Of a stretch of DNA of 64,000 bases, positions 32,791 through 41,023 are shown in pieces. Each line of letters begins with the position of its first letter. Positions within the stretch are counted from its first letter, which is position 1. A program made the translations under genes and the position numbers. A model generated the notes under the pieces. That model saw only the letters and a program-made list of their open reading frames with translations. It ran no database searches and was not told the DNA's origin. This stretch comes from Thermoplasmata archaeon (GTDB lineage: Archaea; Thermoplasmatota; Thermoplasmata; Sysuiplasmatales; Sysuiplasmataceae), in NCBI GenBank assembly GCA_021806165.1, contig JAJZXY010000002.1:101951-165950 (forward strand). The letters are read 5' to 3'.

Positions 32791-34329
32791 ATGGCATCCA
32801 CCCCAAGCACCGGAAAGGAAGTTTCAGCTTCCCTGCGTGACATGTCCACGACAGAGGAGATAGAGCTCCCTCCCGACCCCCTCGAAAGGGTCGTCGGCCA
32901 GGATGAGGCGGTGGCTCTGGCGCGCATTGCGGCGGTCCAGAGGAGGAATCTCCTCCTTGTTGGCCCGCCTGGGATAGGGAAGAGCATGATCGCCCGGGCG
33001 CTTTCACTGCATCTGCCAATGCCCAAGCAGGAGGTCAGGGTGGTTCATAATCCGGAGCATCCTGAGAGGCCAACCGTTGAGGTGAAGGGCGGGAAGGATG
33101 CTGAGACCGAGAAGGTGAGCAGGGAGTATGCAGGCGGGGAGATCATTGACCCGTCGGAAGCACCGATAACGGTTGCCGAAAGGCTCGGTTACAGGTGCAG
33201 GAGCTGCGGCGCATATTCCTCACCAAAGGAGATGTACTGCCCGAAGTGCCAGAAGTCAAAGCTGTTCAACAACATATCCGGGCAGGGAAATCCGTTTGGC
33301 GACATATTCGGGAACCTTTTCGAGATGACAATGGGGCAGTCGCTGGGCACTGACAGGGTGACAACGACACGCAAGAGGTTCGACAAGGAGGAGGTCGTCG
33401 TATACGAGCGCTTCGGAGAGGTCATCAGGGTGCTGGACCAGAAGGCGCTTGAGAAGAGAAGGGAGATGGAGAAGCAGAGCCCCCACAAGGTAATAGTTCC
33501 GTACAGGCGCAACAACTTCGTCATGGTCACGGGAGCAAGCGAAACCGAGCTGCTGGGGGACGTGAGGCATGACCCGTATGGCGGGCACGCCCAGCTGGGC
33601 ACCCAGCCCTACGAGCGGGTCATAGCAGGCGCTGTGCATGAGGCACATGAGGGAGTGCTCTACATAGATGAAATACAGCACCTCGGCGACCTGCAGCGCT
33701 TCATCCTGACGGCGATGCAGGACAGGATGTTTCCAATAGAGGGGCACAACCCCCAGAGTGCGGGCGCTTCCGTCCGTGTGGACAATGTGCCGTGCGACTT
33801 CATACTGGTGGCGTCCTGCAACATACAAGACCTCCAGCGCATTATAGCACCGCTCAGGTCAAGGATTGCAGGGGACGGATATGAGGTGCTGCTGGAGACA
33901 ACCATGAAGGACACGCCGGAAAACAGGCTCAAGATTGCTCAGTTTGTGGCACAGGAGATACAGAAGGATGCGAAGATCCCCCATGCAACCATTGGTGCTG
34001 TCAATGAAATCATAAAGGAGGCGGGCAGAAGGGCGAAAAGCATCGACAACAAGGAAGGTGCGCTTACGCTCAGACTCAGGGAACTGGGCGGTGTTATCAG
34101 GGCTGCAGGCGACGTTGCAGTGCTGGAGAACAGCAGGTATATCGAGGGAGACCATATCAGGGCCGCGCTCAGGAAGACCAGGCCAGTGGAGGAGCAGATA
34201 AGGGACAGGTACGGCAATTTCTTCAGAGCGGTCAATGAGGAGATGACAGCGTCGCAGCGGCAGACTGGAAACGAATACTGGTATGAGAGCGAGACGGTGC
34301 ACGACCACAGCAAGCCAGGGTACGGCTGA
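32791..34329 (+). CDS. LonB-like AAA+ ATPase with zinc ribbon, lacking the protease domain
   Basis: 512 residues related to the ATPase half of archaeal LonB. Walker A GPPGIGKS (58-65), Walker B VLYIDEI (289-295), sensor VASCNIQDLQRI and the arginine-rich PLRSRI follow Lon order. In true LonB two membrane helices are inserted between Walker A and B. Here the same place holds a zinc ribbon (Cys136, Cys139, Cys150, Cys153: CRSC and CPKC) and a long charged linker, with no hydrophobic helix. The Lon S16 serine-lysine protease domain is absent, as the chain ends at the end of the AAA lid. It is therefore a soluble ATPase of unknown substrate, co-transcribed with dnaG, so a nucleic-acid-related remodelling role is conceivable. 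Confidence 0.82.
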   Translation: MASTPSTGKEVSASLRDMSTTEEIELPPDPLERVVGQDEAVALARIAAVQRRNLLLVGPPGIGKSMIARALSLHLPMPKQEVRVVHNPEHPERPTVEVKGGKDAETEKVSREYAGGEIIDPSEAPITVAERLGYRCRSCGAYSSPKEMYCPKCQKSKLFNNISGQGNPFGDIFGNLFEMTMGQSLGTDRVTTTRKRFDKEEVVVYERFGEVIRVLDQKALEKRREMEKQSPHKVIVPYRRNNFVMVTGASETELLGDVRHDPYGGHAQLGTQPYERVIAGAVHEAHEGVLYIDEIQHLGDLQRFILTAMQDRMFPIEGHNPQSAGASVRVDNVPCDFILVASCNIQDLQRIIAPLRSRIAGDGYEVLLETTMKDTPENRLKIAQFVAQEIQKDAKIPHATIGAVNEIIKEAGRRAKSIDNKEGALTLRLRELGGVIRAAGDVAVLENSRYIEGDHIRAALRKTRPVEEQIRDRYGNFFRAVNEEMTASQRQTGNEYWYESETVHDHSKPGYG

Positions 34330-34767
34330 TCAGAGCTGTTTTGCCATCTTCAGGCCGTCCTCCATGTCTGAATAGTACATGAAGAGGACACCGGTGTTTT
34401 TGAAGCCGAATTTCTCGTAAAACCGGATTGCCTCGAGATTGCTGCGTCTGACTTCGAGTGAAATCCTCTTCACCCTCTTCATGACAGAAAGGTCTATGAA
34501 GCGCTCCATGAGCTCCCGTCCTATCCCCCTCTTCCTGTATGAGCGTTCGACTGCGAACATCAGGATCCTTGTTTCGAACCGCCCCTGCACTATGCCCAGT
34601 AGCATGGCAACCACCCTGCCCCCCTCAACACCCACAAGGAAACCCTCCTCCCAGTCATGGCTCTTCTCCAGATAGAGCGACTTGGGATAGTATTCCCCCA
34701 GGGAGGATGAGACAATCTCTGCTATCCTGTCAAGATCGTCGTACCTGAAGTTCCGGATAACAGCCAT
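34330..34767 (-). CDS. GNAT acetyltransferase, RimI/Ard1-like
   Basis: 145 residues, one GNAT domain: IRNFRYDDLDRIAEIVSSSL, VAMLLGIVQGRF, LMFAVERSYRKRGIGRELMERFIDL (acetyl-CoA loop R-K-R-G-I-G) and LEVRRSNLEAIRFYEKFGFKNTGVLFMYY. The EVRRSN-A--FYEKFGF pattern is that of archaeal N-terminal acetyltransferases. Its likely substrates are protein N-termini, inferred by family. The stop codon abuts the end of the convergent LonB-like gene. Confidence 0.85.
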   Translation of the reverse strand: MAVIRNFRYDDLDRIAEIVSSSLGEYYPKSLYLEKSHDWEEGFLVGVEGGRVVAMLLGIVQGRFETRILMFAVERSYRKRGIGRELMERFIDLSVMKRVKRISLEVRRSNLEAIRFYEKFGFKNTGVLFMYYSDMEDGLKMAKQL

Positions 34768-34860
34768 TTCGAGACCATTGAATCAAAGCTTGGTTATCAG
34801 CCTTTTGAAGACGCACTGGAGGGCGCGGAATCGCCGGGTGAAGCGTGGCCCGCAACATCT

Positions 34861-34910
34861 AATATAAATAGGAACACTGAGCTTCAAAGCTCAGGCCGCG
34901 CAGTGCGGCC
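34861..34910 (+). promoter_or_regulatory. Geranylgeranyl reductase promoter with two consecutive palindromes
   Basis: TATA box AATATAAAT (34861-34869) predicts initiation near 34891 and a leader of about 54 bases. CTGAGCTT-CA-AAGCTCAG (34877-34894) covers the start site. Directly after it, sharing one base, is GGCCGC-N5-GCGGCC (34894-34910). They could be an operator plus an early mRNA hairpin, or a paired site for a regulator. Confidence 0.55.
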
Positions 34911-34944
34911 CCAATGCCGGTGAAAATCGCATACGGTGGACCAG

Positions 34945-36132
34945 ATGGATTTGGAATATGATGTTGTCGTTGTAGGCGCTGGACCGGGCGGTAGCGTCGC
35001 CGCGAAGTACGCTGCGGCCGCAGGCTGCTCCACGCTGCTCATTGAGAAGAGACAGGAGATAGGAACTCCAGTGAGGTGTGGAGAGGGCATAGCAAAGCGC
35101 TGGCTGGACGATGTTGGCATCGAACCAAGCAATAAGTGGATTGCCTGCGAGGTAGACGGTGCGCGCATCATTTCACCCAACGGGACAGTCCTGACTGTGG
35201 ACGAAACCAGGGCGGGTAATGAGTGCGGTTATGTTATCCACAGGGATGTCTTCGACATGACGCTTGCGCAGCAGGCGGCCAAGGCGGGGGCAGAGGTGAT
35301 GGTAAAGACATCCGCCACCAGCCTGATCAAGGAGGAGGGAGAGGTCAGGGGGATAAGGGCCAGGTCCATGGGGAAGGAGATGAACATCAGGAGCAGGGTT
35401 GTCATCGGCGCGGACGGCTTCGAGTCCCAGGTGGGCAGGTGGGCAGGCATAAACACCAACCTCAAGCCGAAGGACGTCGACTCCTGCTACCAGTACACAC
35501 TCGTTGGCGTAGACATTGACAAGCGTTACACTGACTTCTTTATAGGCGACATAGCACCTGGCGGGTACATCTGGATGTTCCCGAAGGAGAATGACATAGC
35601 CAACGTGGGCATTGGCGTGCAGACAAGCAAGATAAGGGGGCCCGGCGAGGCGAAGATGTACCTGGACAGGTTCATTGCGGCCCATCCGGAATTCAGCAAG
35701 GGGAAGTCCATCATGGAGGTTGCGGGAGGCGTTTCGATTGCACCACCGCTCGACAGCACCACCGTCCCAGGACTCATGCTGGTTGGCGATGCAGCAAGGA
35801 TGATCGACCCGGTCACCGGCGGCGGAATTTACAATGCATGCGTGGCAGGAAGGGTTGCAGGCGAGGTGGCATCCCAGGCGGTCGAGGAGAAGGACGCGAG
35901 CCAGAAGGTGATGGACAGGTATGAAAAGGGGTGGAGGGACAAGATGGAGGAGCACCTCTACAGGAATTACCTGATGAAGGAGAAGATCTCGCGCATGGAC
36001 GATGCGACATTCGACAAACTTGTCTATGCGATGACCCAGGTTGACATGGAGCGGATGACCACGCTGGACATACTGCGTGCCATCCAGAAGAAATACCCCG
36101 ACCTTGTGAAGGAATTCGAGGAATTCATGTAG
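34945..36132 (+). CDS. Digeranylgeranylglycerophospholipid reductase (GGR)
   Basis: FAD enzyme that saturates the isoprenoid chains of archaeal ether lipids at the membrane surface. 395 residues: N-terminal Rossmann motif DVVVVGAGPGGSVAAKYAA, EKRQEIGTPVRCGEG (substrate/FAD loop with the conserved RCGEG), VIGADGFESQVGRWAGI, and the late FAD motif LVGDAARMIDPVTGGGIYNA. Length and motifs match the structurally known Thermoplasma acidophilum enzyme. The ATG at 34945 is preferred over the in-frame GTG at 34936. Confidence 0.95.
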   Translation: MDLEYDVVVVGAGPGGSVAAKYAAAAGCSTLLIEKRQEIGTPVRCGEGIAKRWLDDVGIEPSNKWIACEVDGARIISPNGTVLTVDETRAGNECGYVIHRDVFDMTLAQQAAKAGAEVMVKTSATSLIKEEGEVRGIRARSMGKEMNIRSRVVIGADGFESQVGRWAGINTNLKPKDVDSCYQYTLVGVDIDKRYTDFFIGDIAPGGYIWMFPKENDIANVGIGVQTSKIRGPGEAKMYLDRFIAAHPEFSKGKSIMEVAGGVSIAPPLDSTTVPGLMLVGDAARMIDPVTGGGIYNACVAGRVAGEVASQAVEEKDASQKVMDRYEKGWRDKMEEHLYRNYLMKEKISRMDDATFDKLVYAMTQVDMERMTTLDILRAIQKKYPDLVKEFEEFM

Positions 36133-36143
36133 CCGGGCAGAGA

Positions 36144-36151
36144 TTATAAAT
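36144..36151 (+). promoter_or_regulatory. TATA box of aspS
   Basis: TTATAAAT, about 36 bases before the ATG at 36184, predicts a leader of about ten bases. Confidence 0.5.
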
Positions 36152-36183
36152 CAGCCACGCGCTTCTGACAGACGGTTTTGGCA

Positions 36184-37500
36184 ATGGAGCAGACCCCATA
36201 TCTGACAGCGGACCTGATATCTGAGGAGAGTGACGGCAAGGAAGTCAGGGTGAAGGGATGGATAGAGGATGTCAGGGATCTTGGCGGCATTTCATTCCTG
36301 CTTCTCCGTGACGGATATGGCTCGCTCCAGCTGACGATTGTGAAGAAGCGCGCACCTGCCGGCGTTGCGAAAGCAGCGGGCGGACTGGCCAGGGAGAGCG
36401 TTGTTGAAGCCACATGCACAGTCAGGAAATCGGAGAAGGCCAGGCGCGGCTTTGAACTGATACCATCGTCGCTCACGGTGCTGTCACCATCAGCTGTGCC
36501 GCTTCCAATGGGAGTTGCGGACAGGGTGGATGTCGAGACTGAAACCAGGTTCGACAACAGGTTCATGGATCTGCGGAGAAGGGAGCAGTCTTTCATATTC
36601 AGGGCAAGGTCGGCCATGATGCTCAATCTCAGGCAGAAACTGGAGGAGTTCAGGTTCGTCGAGGTGAACACTCCGAAAATAGTTTCGGAGGGAGCTGAGG
36701 GCGGAGCCACCCTGTTCAACGTGGACTACTTCGGCAGGAGGGCATACCTTGCACAGAGTCCGCAGCTGTACAAGCAGATTCTCATGGCAAGCGGCCTCAA
36801 CAGGATTTACGAAATTGCACCTGTCTACAGGGCGGAGCCTTCTGACACGGTCAGGCACACATCCGAGTATGTGTCTTTCGATGCGGAAATGGCGTTCATC
36901 GACGGGATGGAGGACGTGATGGCAGCGCTTGAATCGCTCATGTCTCATGCTGTGGAGAGCACCGCAGCGCAGCTTGGCGATGAGGGGGAGGGACTCGGTT
37001 ACGGCATTACCAGGAAGCTGAAGAGGCCCTTCCCCCGGCTCACCTACAACGAGTGCATAGAGATGCTCAACGGCGCAGGAAGGAAGCTGAAACCTGGCGA
37101 CGACATAGACACCGAGGGGGAGAAGGCGATTGGTGAAATCATGGCCGGCAGGGGGTATGAGATGTATTTCATTTCAGGCTACCCTGAATCAATCAAACCG
37201 TTCTACATCATGGCAAATGGTGACGGCACCTCAAGGTCATTCGACCTCGAATACAGGGGAACTGAGATGGCCTCCGGCGGGCAGAGGGAGCACAGGTACG
37301 ATGCACTAGTCGAGAGGATGGTTAAGAAGAATCTAAACCCGGAGGGCTTTGAATTCTACCTCAGGGCATTCAGGTATGGCATGCCCCCCCACGGCGGATG
37401 GGGTCTGGGCACCGAAAGGCTTGTGACAAAGTTCCTCTCCGTGGGGAATCTGCGCGAGGCCATACTCTTCCCGAGGGACAGGGTAAGGCTCGTCCCGTGA
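36184..37500 (+). CDS. aspS: Aspartyl-tRNA synthetase, archaeal type
   Basis: Class II synthetase of 438 residues: OB-fold anticodon-binding domain (VRVKGWIEDVRDLGGISFLLLRDGYGSLQLT), motif 1 region (FRFVEVNTPKIVSEGAEGGATLFNVDYFGRRAYLAQSPQLYKQ), motif 2 (YEIAPVYRAEPSDTVRHTSEY) and motif 3 (FRYGMPPHGGWGLGTERL). The long bacterial GAD insertion is absent, as expected in archaea. Whether it is discriminating or also charges tRNA-Asn cannot be judged by eye. ATG at 36184 chosen; an in-frame TTG lies two codons upstream. Confidence 0.96.
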   Translation: MEQTPYLTADLISEESDGKEVRVKGWIEDVRDLGGISFLLLRDGYGSLQLTIVKKRAPAGVAKAAGGLARESVVEATCTVRKSEKARRGFELIPSSLTVLSPSAVPLPMGVADRVDVETETRFDNRFMDLRRREQSFIFRARSAMMLNLRQKLEEFRFVEVNTPKIVSEGAEGGATLFNVDYFGRRAYLAQSPQLYKQILMASGLNRIYEIAPVYRAEPSDTVRHTSEYVSFDAEMAFIDGMEDVMAALESLMSHAVESTAAQLGDEGEGLGYGITRKLKRPFPRLTYNECIEMLNGAGRKLKPGDDIDTEGEKAIGEIMAGRGYEMYFISGYPESIKPFYIMANGDGTSRSFDLEYRGTEMASGGQREHRYDALVERMVKKNLNPEGFEFYLRAFRYGMPPHGGWGLGTERLVTKFLSVGNLREAILFPRDRVRLVP

Positions 37501-37525
37501 CGCTGCGGCGATGCGACAGGACTGG

Positions 37526-37532
37526 TTATAAT
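37526..37532 (+). promoter_or_regulatory. TATA box of hjc
   Basis: TTATAAT centred 27 bases before the ATG at 37556, the spacing expected for a leaderless mRNA. Confidence 0.5.
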
Positions 37533-37555
37533 CAGGAAAGATATACGGTCCGCCG

Positions 37556-38074
37556 ATGGGAGACATATACGAGCGGGAGCTCAAAGGGCTCCTCGGCGGT
37601 GAGGCCAGGTTCATCGAAAAGATTGCGAAGTCGCTCGAACCTTCTGAGAGGGAAGCCTACAGAAAGCTCGCATGGAAGCACTTTCTCGTTGTGAAAGCGG
37701 GCGGCTCGTTCGGCGTGGATCTACTTGCGGTCAGGGGCAACTTCGCCTTCCCGATTGAGGTCAAGAGCTCTGCAAGCGAGGTATTCAGGTTCAGCAAGAA
37801 TGAGAAGCTCGACTCACAGGCAGAGAGGATGCGGAGCGTCTGCGAGCACTCATCCCTTGTCCCGACATACGCCTACAGGCTGAAGAATGCAGGCGGCGAT
37901 CCATGGAGGCTGTTCACATTCTCCAGCGGCGGAGAGGGGTTGAGCGGTGCACACGGCCTCCTTTTCAGGAGGCTGCCCAAGATCGGGATTACTGCAGAGG
38001 GCAACAGGATCATGCGCTGGATGGACGGCCTGAAACTGAGCAGTTTTATCGATTACTTCATGCAGGTATTCTGA
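37556..38074 (+). CDS. hjc: Holliday junction resolvase Hjc-like
   Basis: Archaeal junction-resolving nuclease of the PD-(D/E)xK fold: YERELKGLLG at the N-terminus with the catalytic Glu, GGSFGVDLLAVRGNFAFPIEVKSS holding the D...E-x-K triad, then the conserved segment around QAERM. At 172 residues it is longer than typical Hjc (about 135), with an extra C-terminal part (about 120-172) ending LSSFIDYFMQVF. It has its own promoter directly after aspS. Confidence 0.85.
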   Translation: MGDIYERELKGLLGGEARFIEKIAKSLEPSEREAYRKLAWKHFLVVKAGGSFGVDLLAVRGNFAFPIEVKSSASEVFRFSKNEKLDSQAERMRSVCEHSSLVPTYAYRLKNAGGDPWRLFTFSSGGEGLSGAHGLLFRRLPKIGITAEGNRIMRWMDGLKLSSFIDYFMQVF

Positions 38075-38375
38075 TTCGTATTTCAGCAGGCCCGCCGATT
38101 AAAATCAATTAAATAATGCGTCTGCATTACAGTTTACGAATATAATACGAGGAATGGTCACCCTTTGCTTGCTTTCGTTCGCCCCCTGTTGCCAGGACAT
38201 GTAGCGCCAGCTGTTGGATATTCTGAGGAAGATTTAAAGCGGGCATGCCGCCACGGAAGCAGCTTGCGCGGCCTGCATACATTTTCCGGTAGATGCTGGC
38301 ATGACTGCGTGGAAGGCTTCTGAAAGGGGATGGCCGATGGCAATACCAGTGCCCTCAGAAAGACAGTGATTGAAA
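38075..38375. other. Intergenic region before the THEP1 gene
   Basis: About 300 bases. A TATA-like GATTTAAAG at about 38229-38237 would start a transcript near 38260, leaving a leader of about 115 bases before the ATG at 38376. The leader includes a short frame MPPRKQLARPAYIFR and a small hairpin GGCA-ATACCAG-TGCC. A short untranslated RNA or leader peptide is possible, but I find no diagnostic box C/D or H/ACA arrangement. Confidence 0.35.
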
Positions 38376-38921
38376 ATGGCTGAAGTCATAAAAATCGGAT
38401 TGACTGGTCTTCCGGGTTCAGGAAAGACAAGCACCCTCCTGAAATTGATAGAGATGCTGGAGGAGGAGGGGAAGACTGTCGGAGGCATGATAACAGAGCC
38501 AATAACTGAGGGGGGGAAGAGGACGGGCCTGCAGATTGTCAACAGGATTACAGGCGAGAGGGGCAGGCTTGCACACATTTCAATAGAGTCCAGGTACATG
38601 TTCGGAAAGTTCGGAGTAGACCTCACCGCCCTGGAGGGCGTGGGCGTGCGGGCACTGGAGCAGGCTGCCTCCGAGGCAGACATTGTGGTTATAGACGAGG
38701 TCGGCAAGCTGGAGGTGGAGAGCGAGCCCTTTGTCGAGGCTGTGAAGGATGTGCTTGACATGGACAAGCCCGTGCTGCTGACACTTCACAAGAAATCAAG
38801 GAATCCTCTGCTGCAGGACATAAGGAAGAGGGATGATGTGCGCATACTGGAAGTCACACCCATAAACAGGAGCCTGCTCCCTTACAAGGTCATGAAGCTG
38901 ATGAAAGGACAGCTATGGTAG
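38376..38921 (+). CDS. THEP1-type nucleoside-triphosphatase
   Basis: P-loop NTPase of about 181 residues in the NTPase_1/THEP1 family. Walker A is GLPGSGKTS and Walker B is VVIDEVGKLEVES. The GKTVGGMITEPITEGGKRTGLQIVNRITGERGRLA segment is diagnostic. Family members hydrolyse ATP, GTP and other NTPs slowly; the cellular role is unclear. The next gene (trm1) starts before this stop codon (7-base overlap), so the pair is co-translated. Confidence 0.92.
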   Translation: MAEVIKIGLTGLPGSGKTSTLLKLIEMLEEEGKTVGGMITEPITEGGKRTGLQIVNRITGERGRLAHISIESRYMFGKFGVDLTALEGVGVRALEQAASEADIVVIDEVGKLEVESEPFVEAVKDVLDMDKPVLLTLHKKSRNPLLQDIRKRDDVRILEVTPINRSLLPYKVMKLMKGQLW

Positions 38922-40039
38922 AAGAGGAGCTTGTAAAACTCAGGGAGGGGAAGGTTGAATTCCTCGCACCCGCAGGCTACAATGTAAGCGGACCAGGAAA
39001 GAGGGAGGGTGGCCTCTTCTACAACAGGCAGATGGAGATGAACAGGGACGTGTGCGTCTCCATCCTGAACGCACTCGGCAGGAGGGTCAGGGTCCTTGAC
39101 GCCATGGCTGCCACAGGTATCAGGAGCGCCAGGATTGCGGTGGAGTCGGGCGTCGAGTGCGAGATAGATGCGGCTGACACCAGCCAGTCCGCGGTGGAGC
39201 TTATGGACAGAAATTTCGGCAGCCTTGGGCTGGAGAATGTGCGCATTCACAGGAGGGGAGCGATAGCGGCCATGGCTGAAGGGTCATTCGACTACATAGA
39301 CATCGACCCCTTCGGCACGCCCGTGCGCTTCATACCCCAGGCGCTCATGTCAGTCAGGTCGGGCGGAATCATAGGAGTCACGGCAACCGATACAGCCATG
39401 CTGTGCGGCTCGGCGAGGGGAAGCGGAAGGCGATACCTGTGCGAATCGAGACGCTGGCCATTCATGCATGAACTCGGAATACGCTGCCTCATCGGGTACA
39501 TGGTCAGGATCGGAGCATCGTTCGACAGGGCCGTGACACCGGTGCTTTCAGTCTTCGCCGACCACTATTTCAGGGTATATGTGAAGGTGGAGAACGGAGT
39601 CGGGAGGGCTGAGCGCATGCTTGGCCGGATGGGGTATGCCTCGTATGATGCGGGCACCCGTGAGAGATATGTGGGCCAGACACCGGTCAGTGGAGGGGCA
39701 GGACCCCTGTGGACAGGTGAGCTCCACAGCTCATCTCTCCTCTCGTCGATGAAATGCATGGACTGGTTCGGAAGCAGGCGGAGGCTGGAGAAGATGTTGG
39801 GAGTCTGGAGGGATGAGGCGGAAGCGCCTCCGCTCTTCTACAACATGGATGAACTGTCCAGGCTTTTCGGTTACAGCCTCCCCTCGCTTTCAAGGACCAT
39901 TGAACTCATCCGGGGGAGCTTCACTGCCTGCAGAACGCACTTCGATCCGAAGGGATTCAAGACTGACGCAGGAGTCGGGGAACTGCGCTCGCTGCTCGCG
40001 CCGGCCAGCCCTGGAAAAGGTATAAGCGGTGCTGCATGA
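38915..40039 (+). CDS. trm1: tRNA (guanine26-N2)-dimethyltransferase Trm1
   Basis: SAM-dependent enzyme that dimethylates G26 at the D-stem/anticodon-stem hinge of tRNAs. 374 residues: Rossmann core (VLDAMAATGIRSARIAVES, DAADTSQSAVELMDRN), the Trm1 catalytic IDIDPFGTPVRFIPQAL, and VTATDTAMLCGSARGSGRRY. The C-terminal domain (about 230-370) has the Trm1-specific fold with FDPKGFKTDAGVGEL. It overlaps both neighbours. Confidence 0.95.
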   Translation: MVEEELVKLREGKVEFLAPAGYNVSGPGKREGGLFYNRQMEMNRDVCVSILNALGRRVRVLDAMAATGIRSARIAVESGVECEIDAADTSQSAVELMDRNFGSLGLENVRIHRRGAIAAMAEGSFDYIDIDPFGTPVRFIPQALMSVRSGGIIGVTATDTAMLCGSARGSGRRYLCESRRWPFMHELGIRCLIGYMVRIGASFDRAVTPVLSVFADHYFRVYVKVENGVGRAERMLGRMGYASYDAGTRERYVGQTPVSGGAGPLWTGELHSSSLLSSMKCMDWFGSRRRLEKMLGVWRDEAEAPPLFYNMDELSRLFGYSLPSLSRTIELIRGSFTACRTHFDPKGFKTDAGVGELRSLLAPASPGKGISGAA

Positions 40040-41022
40040 CTCGGGCGGCAAGGGATGGAATGGGCAAAGGCATCGATTCTGTCAACGGCATATCGATTAC
40101 CACATCGTCCGCAACCTACAGGCTGGATCCAGGAAGGACAGTCATGGGCGACTGCAACGTTGTCTCGCATGCGCACTCCGATCACCTCCCGAGAGGAGGC
40201 AATGAGCAGGCAGTGGTTGCGAGCAGGGAAACGATAGCGCTCGCCAGGATGAGGACAGGCAGGGACTACTCCGCTGCCCGCCACCCGTCGGTCAAGCTCC
40301 TGGACGCCGGGCATGTACCGGGCTCACGCATGGTGCTTGTGAAGGATGACCTGAGCTACCTCTACACCGGTGACTTCTGCACCAAGCGGAAGGTGTACCT
40401 CCACAACGCCAGGCCCGTCAGGACTGATGTTCTCTTCATAGAATCCACATACGGCCTCCCAAAGTACAGGTTTCCCGACCCGGTGGAGCTTGCGGGCGTG
40501 ATAAGGGACTGGGCAGCCGACACGCTGAACAACGGAAGCAGCATCCTCTTCTCCCTCTACCCGCTCGGGAAGGCGCAGGAGATAGAGGTGATACTGAGGG
40601 GCATGCCCCTCTTCGCCGAAGAGTCTGTCGCGAGGCACAATTCAATTGTGTTCGGGAGGGACAGCGGGTGGATAAGGCCCCTCTCCGAAATGGGGGGCGG
40701 TCCGGGCATCATTATATCATCTGGCAGAAACATCTACCCCCAGATCCAGCCGCAGGTGAGGAGAAGGATGCTGCGTGCAACAGCATCTGGTTGGTCCCTC
40801 GAGGGAAGGTTCTCGGGCGGGTATGATGAGGCATTCCCGCTCTCCGACCATTCTGACTACTACGACCTCATTGAATTTGTCAGGCGCTGCAGCCCATCGA
40901 TGGTATATACGGTCCACGGATTCGACATGGAGCTGGCATCCAGCATAAGGAGGGAACTGGGGATAGAGGCACGGCCGCTCAGGGCGCGCAGGGAGAAGCA
41001 GAGGAAGATAGACAGCTACTGA
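40036..41022 (+). CDS. Metallo-beta-lactamase/beta-CASP nuclease (COG1236-like exonuclease)
   Basis: 328 residues. The zinc motif SHAHSDHLPRGG, LLDAGHVPGSRMVLV, LYTGDF and FIESTYGLPKYRFPD fit the MBL core. SGWSLEGRFSGGYDEAFPLSDHSDYYDLIEFVRRCSPSMVYTVHGF gives the C-terminal motifs of beta-CASP RNA/DNA nucleases. Its size is close to the small exonuclease YSH1-like/ligase-associated group rather than FttA/CPSF (over 600 residues, with KH domains), so either RNA 3'-end processing or DNA repair is possible. It overlaps trm1 by four bases (ATGA). Confidence 0.85.
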   Translation: MTRAARDGMGKGIDSVNGISITTSSATYRLDPGRTVMGDCNVVSHAHSDHLPRGGNEQAVVASRETIALARMRTGRDYSAARHPSVKLLDAGHVPGSRMVLVKDDLSYLYTGDFCTKRKVYLHNARPVRTDVLFIESTYGLPKYRFPDPVELAGVIRDWAADTLNNGSSILFSLYPLGKAQEIEVILRGMPLFAEESVARHNSIVFGRDSGWIRPLSEMGGGPGIIISSGRNIYPQIQPQVRRRMLRATASGWSLEGRFSGGYDEAFPLSDHSDYYDLIEFVRRCSPSMVYTVHGFDMELASSIRRELGIEARPLRARREKQRKIDSY

Positions 41023-41023
41023 A

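Noticed and set aside
38230..38375. Possible H/ACA or C/D small RNA before the THEP1 gene
   Set aside because: Some box-like bases and a small hairpin exist, but no complete box pair or kink-turn with guide spacing could be read.
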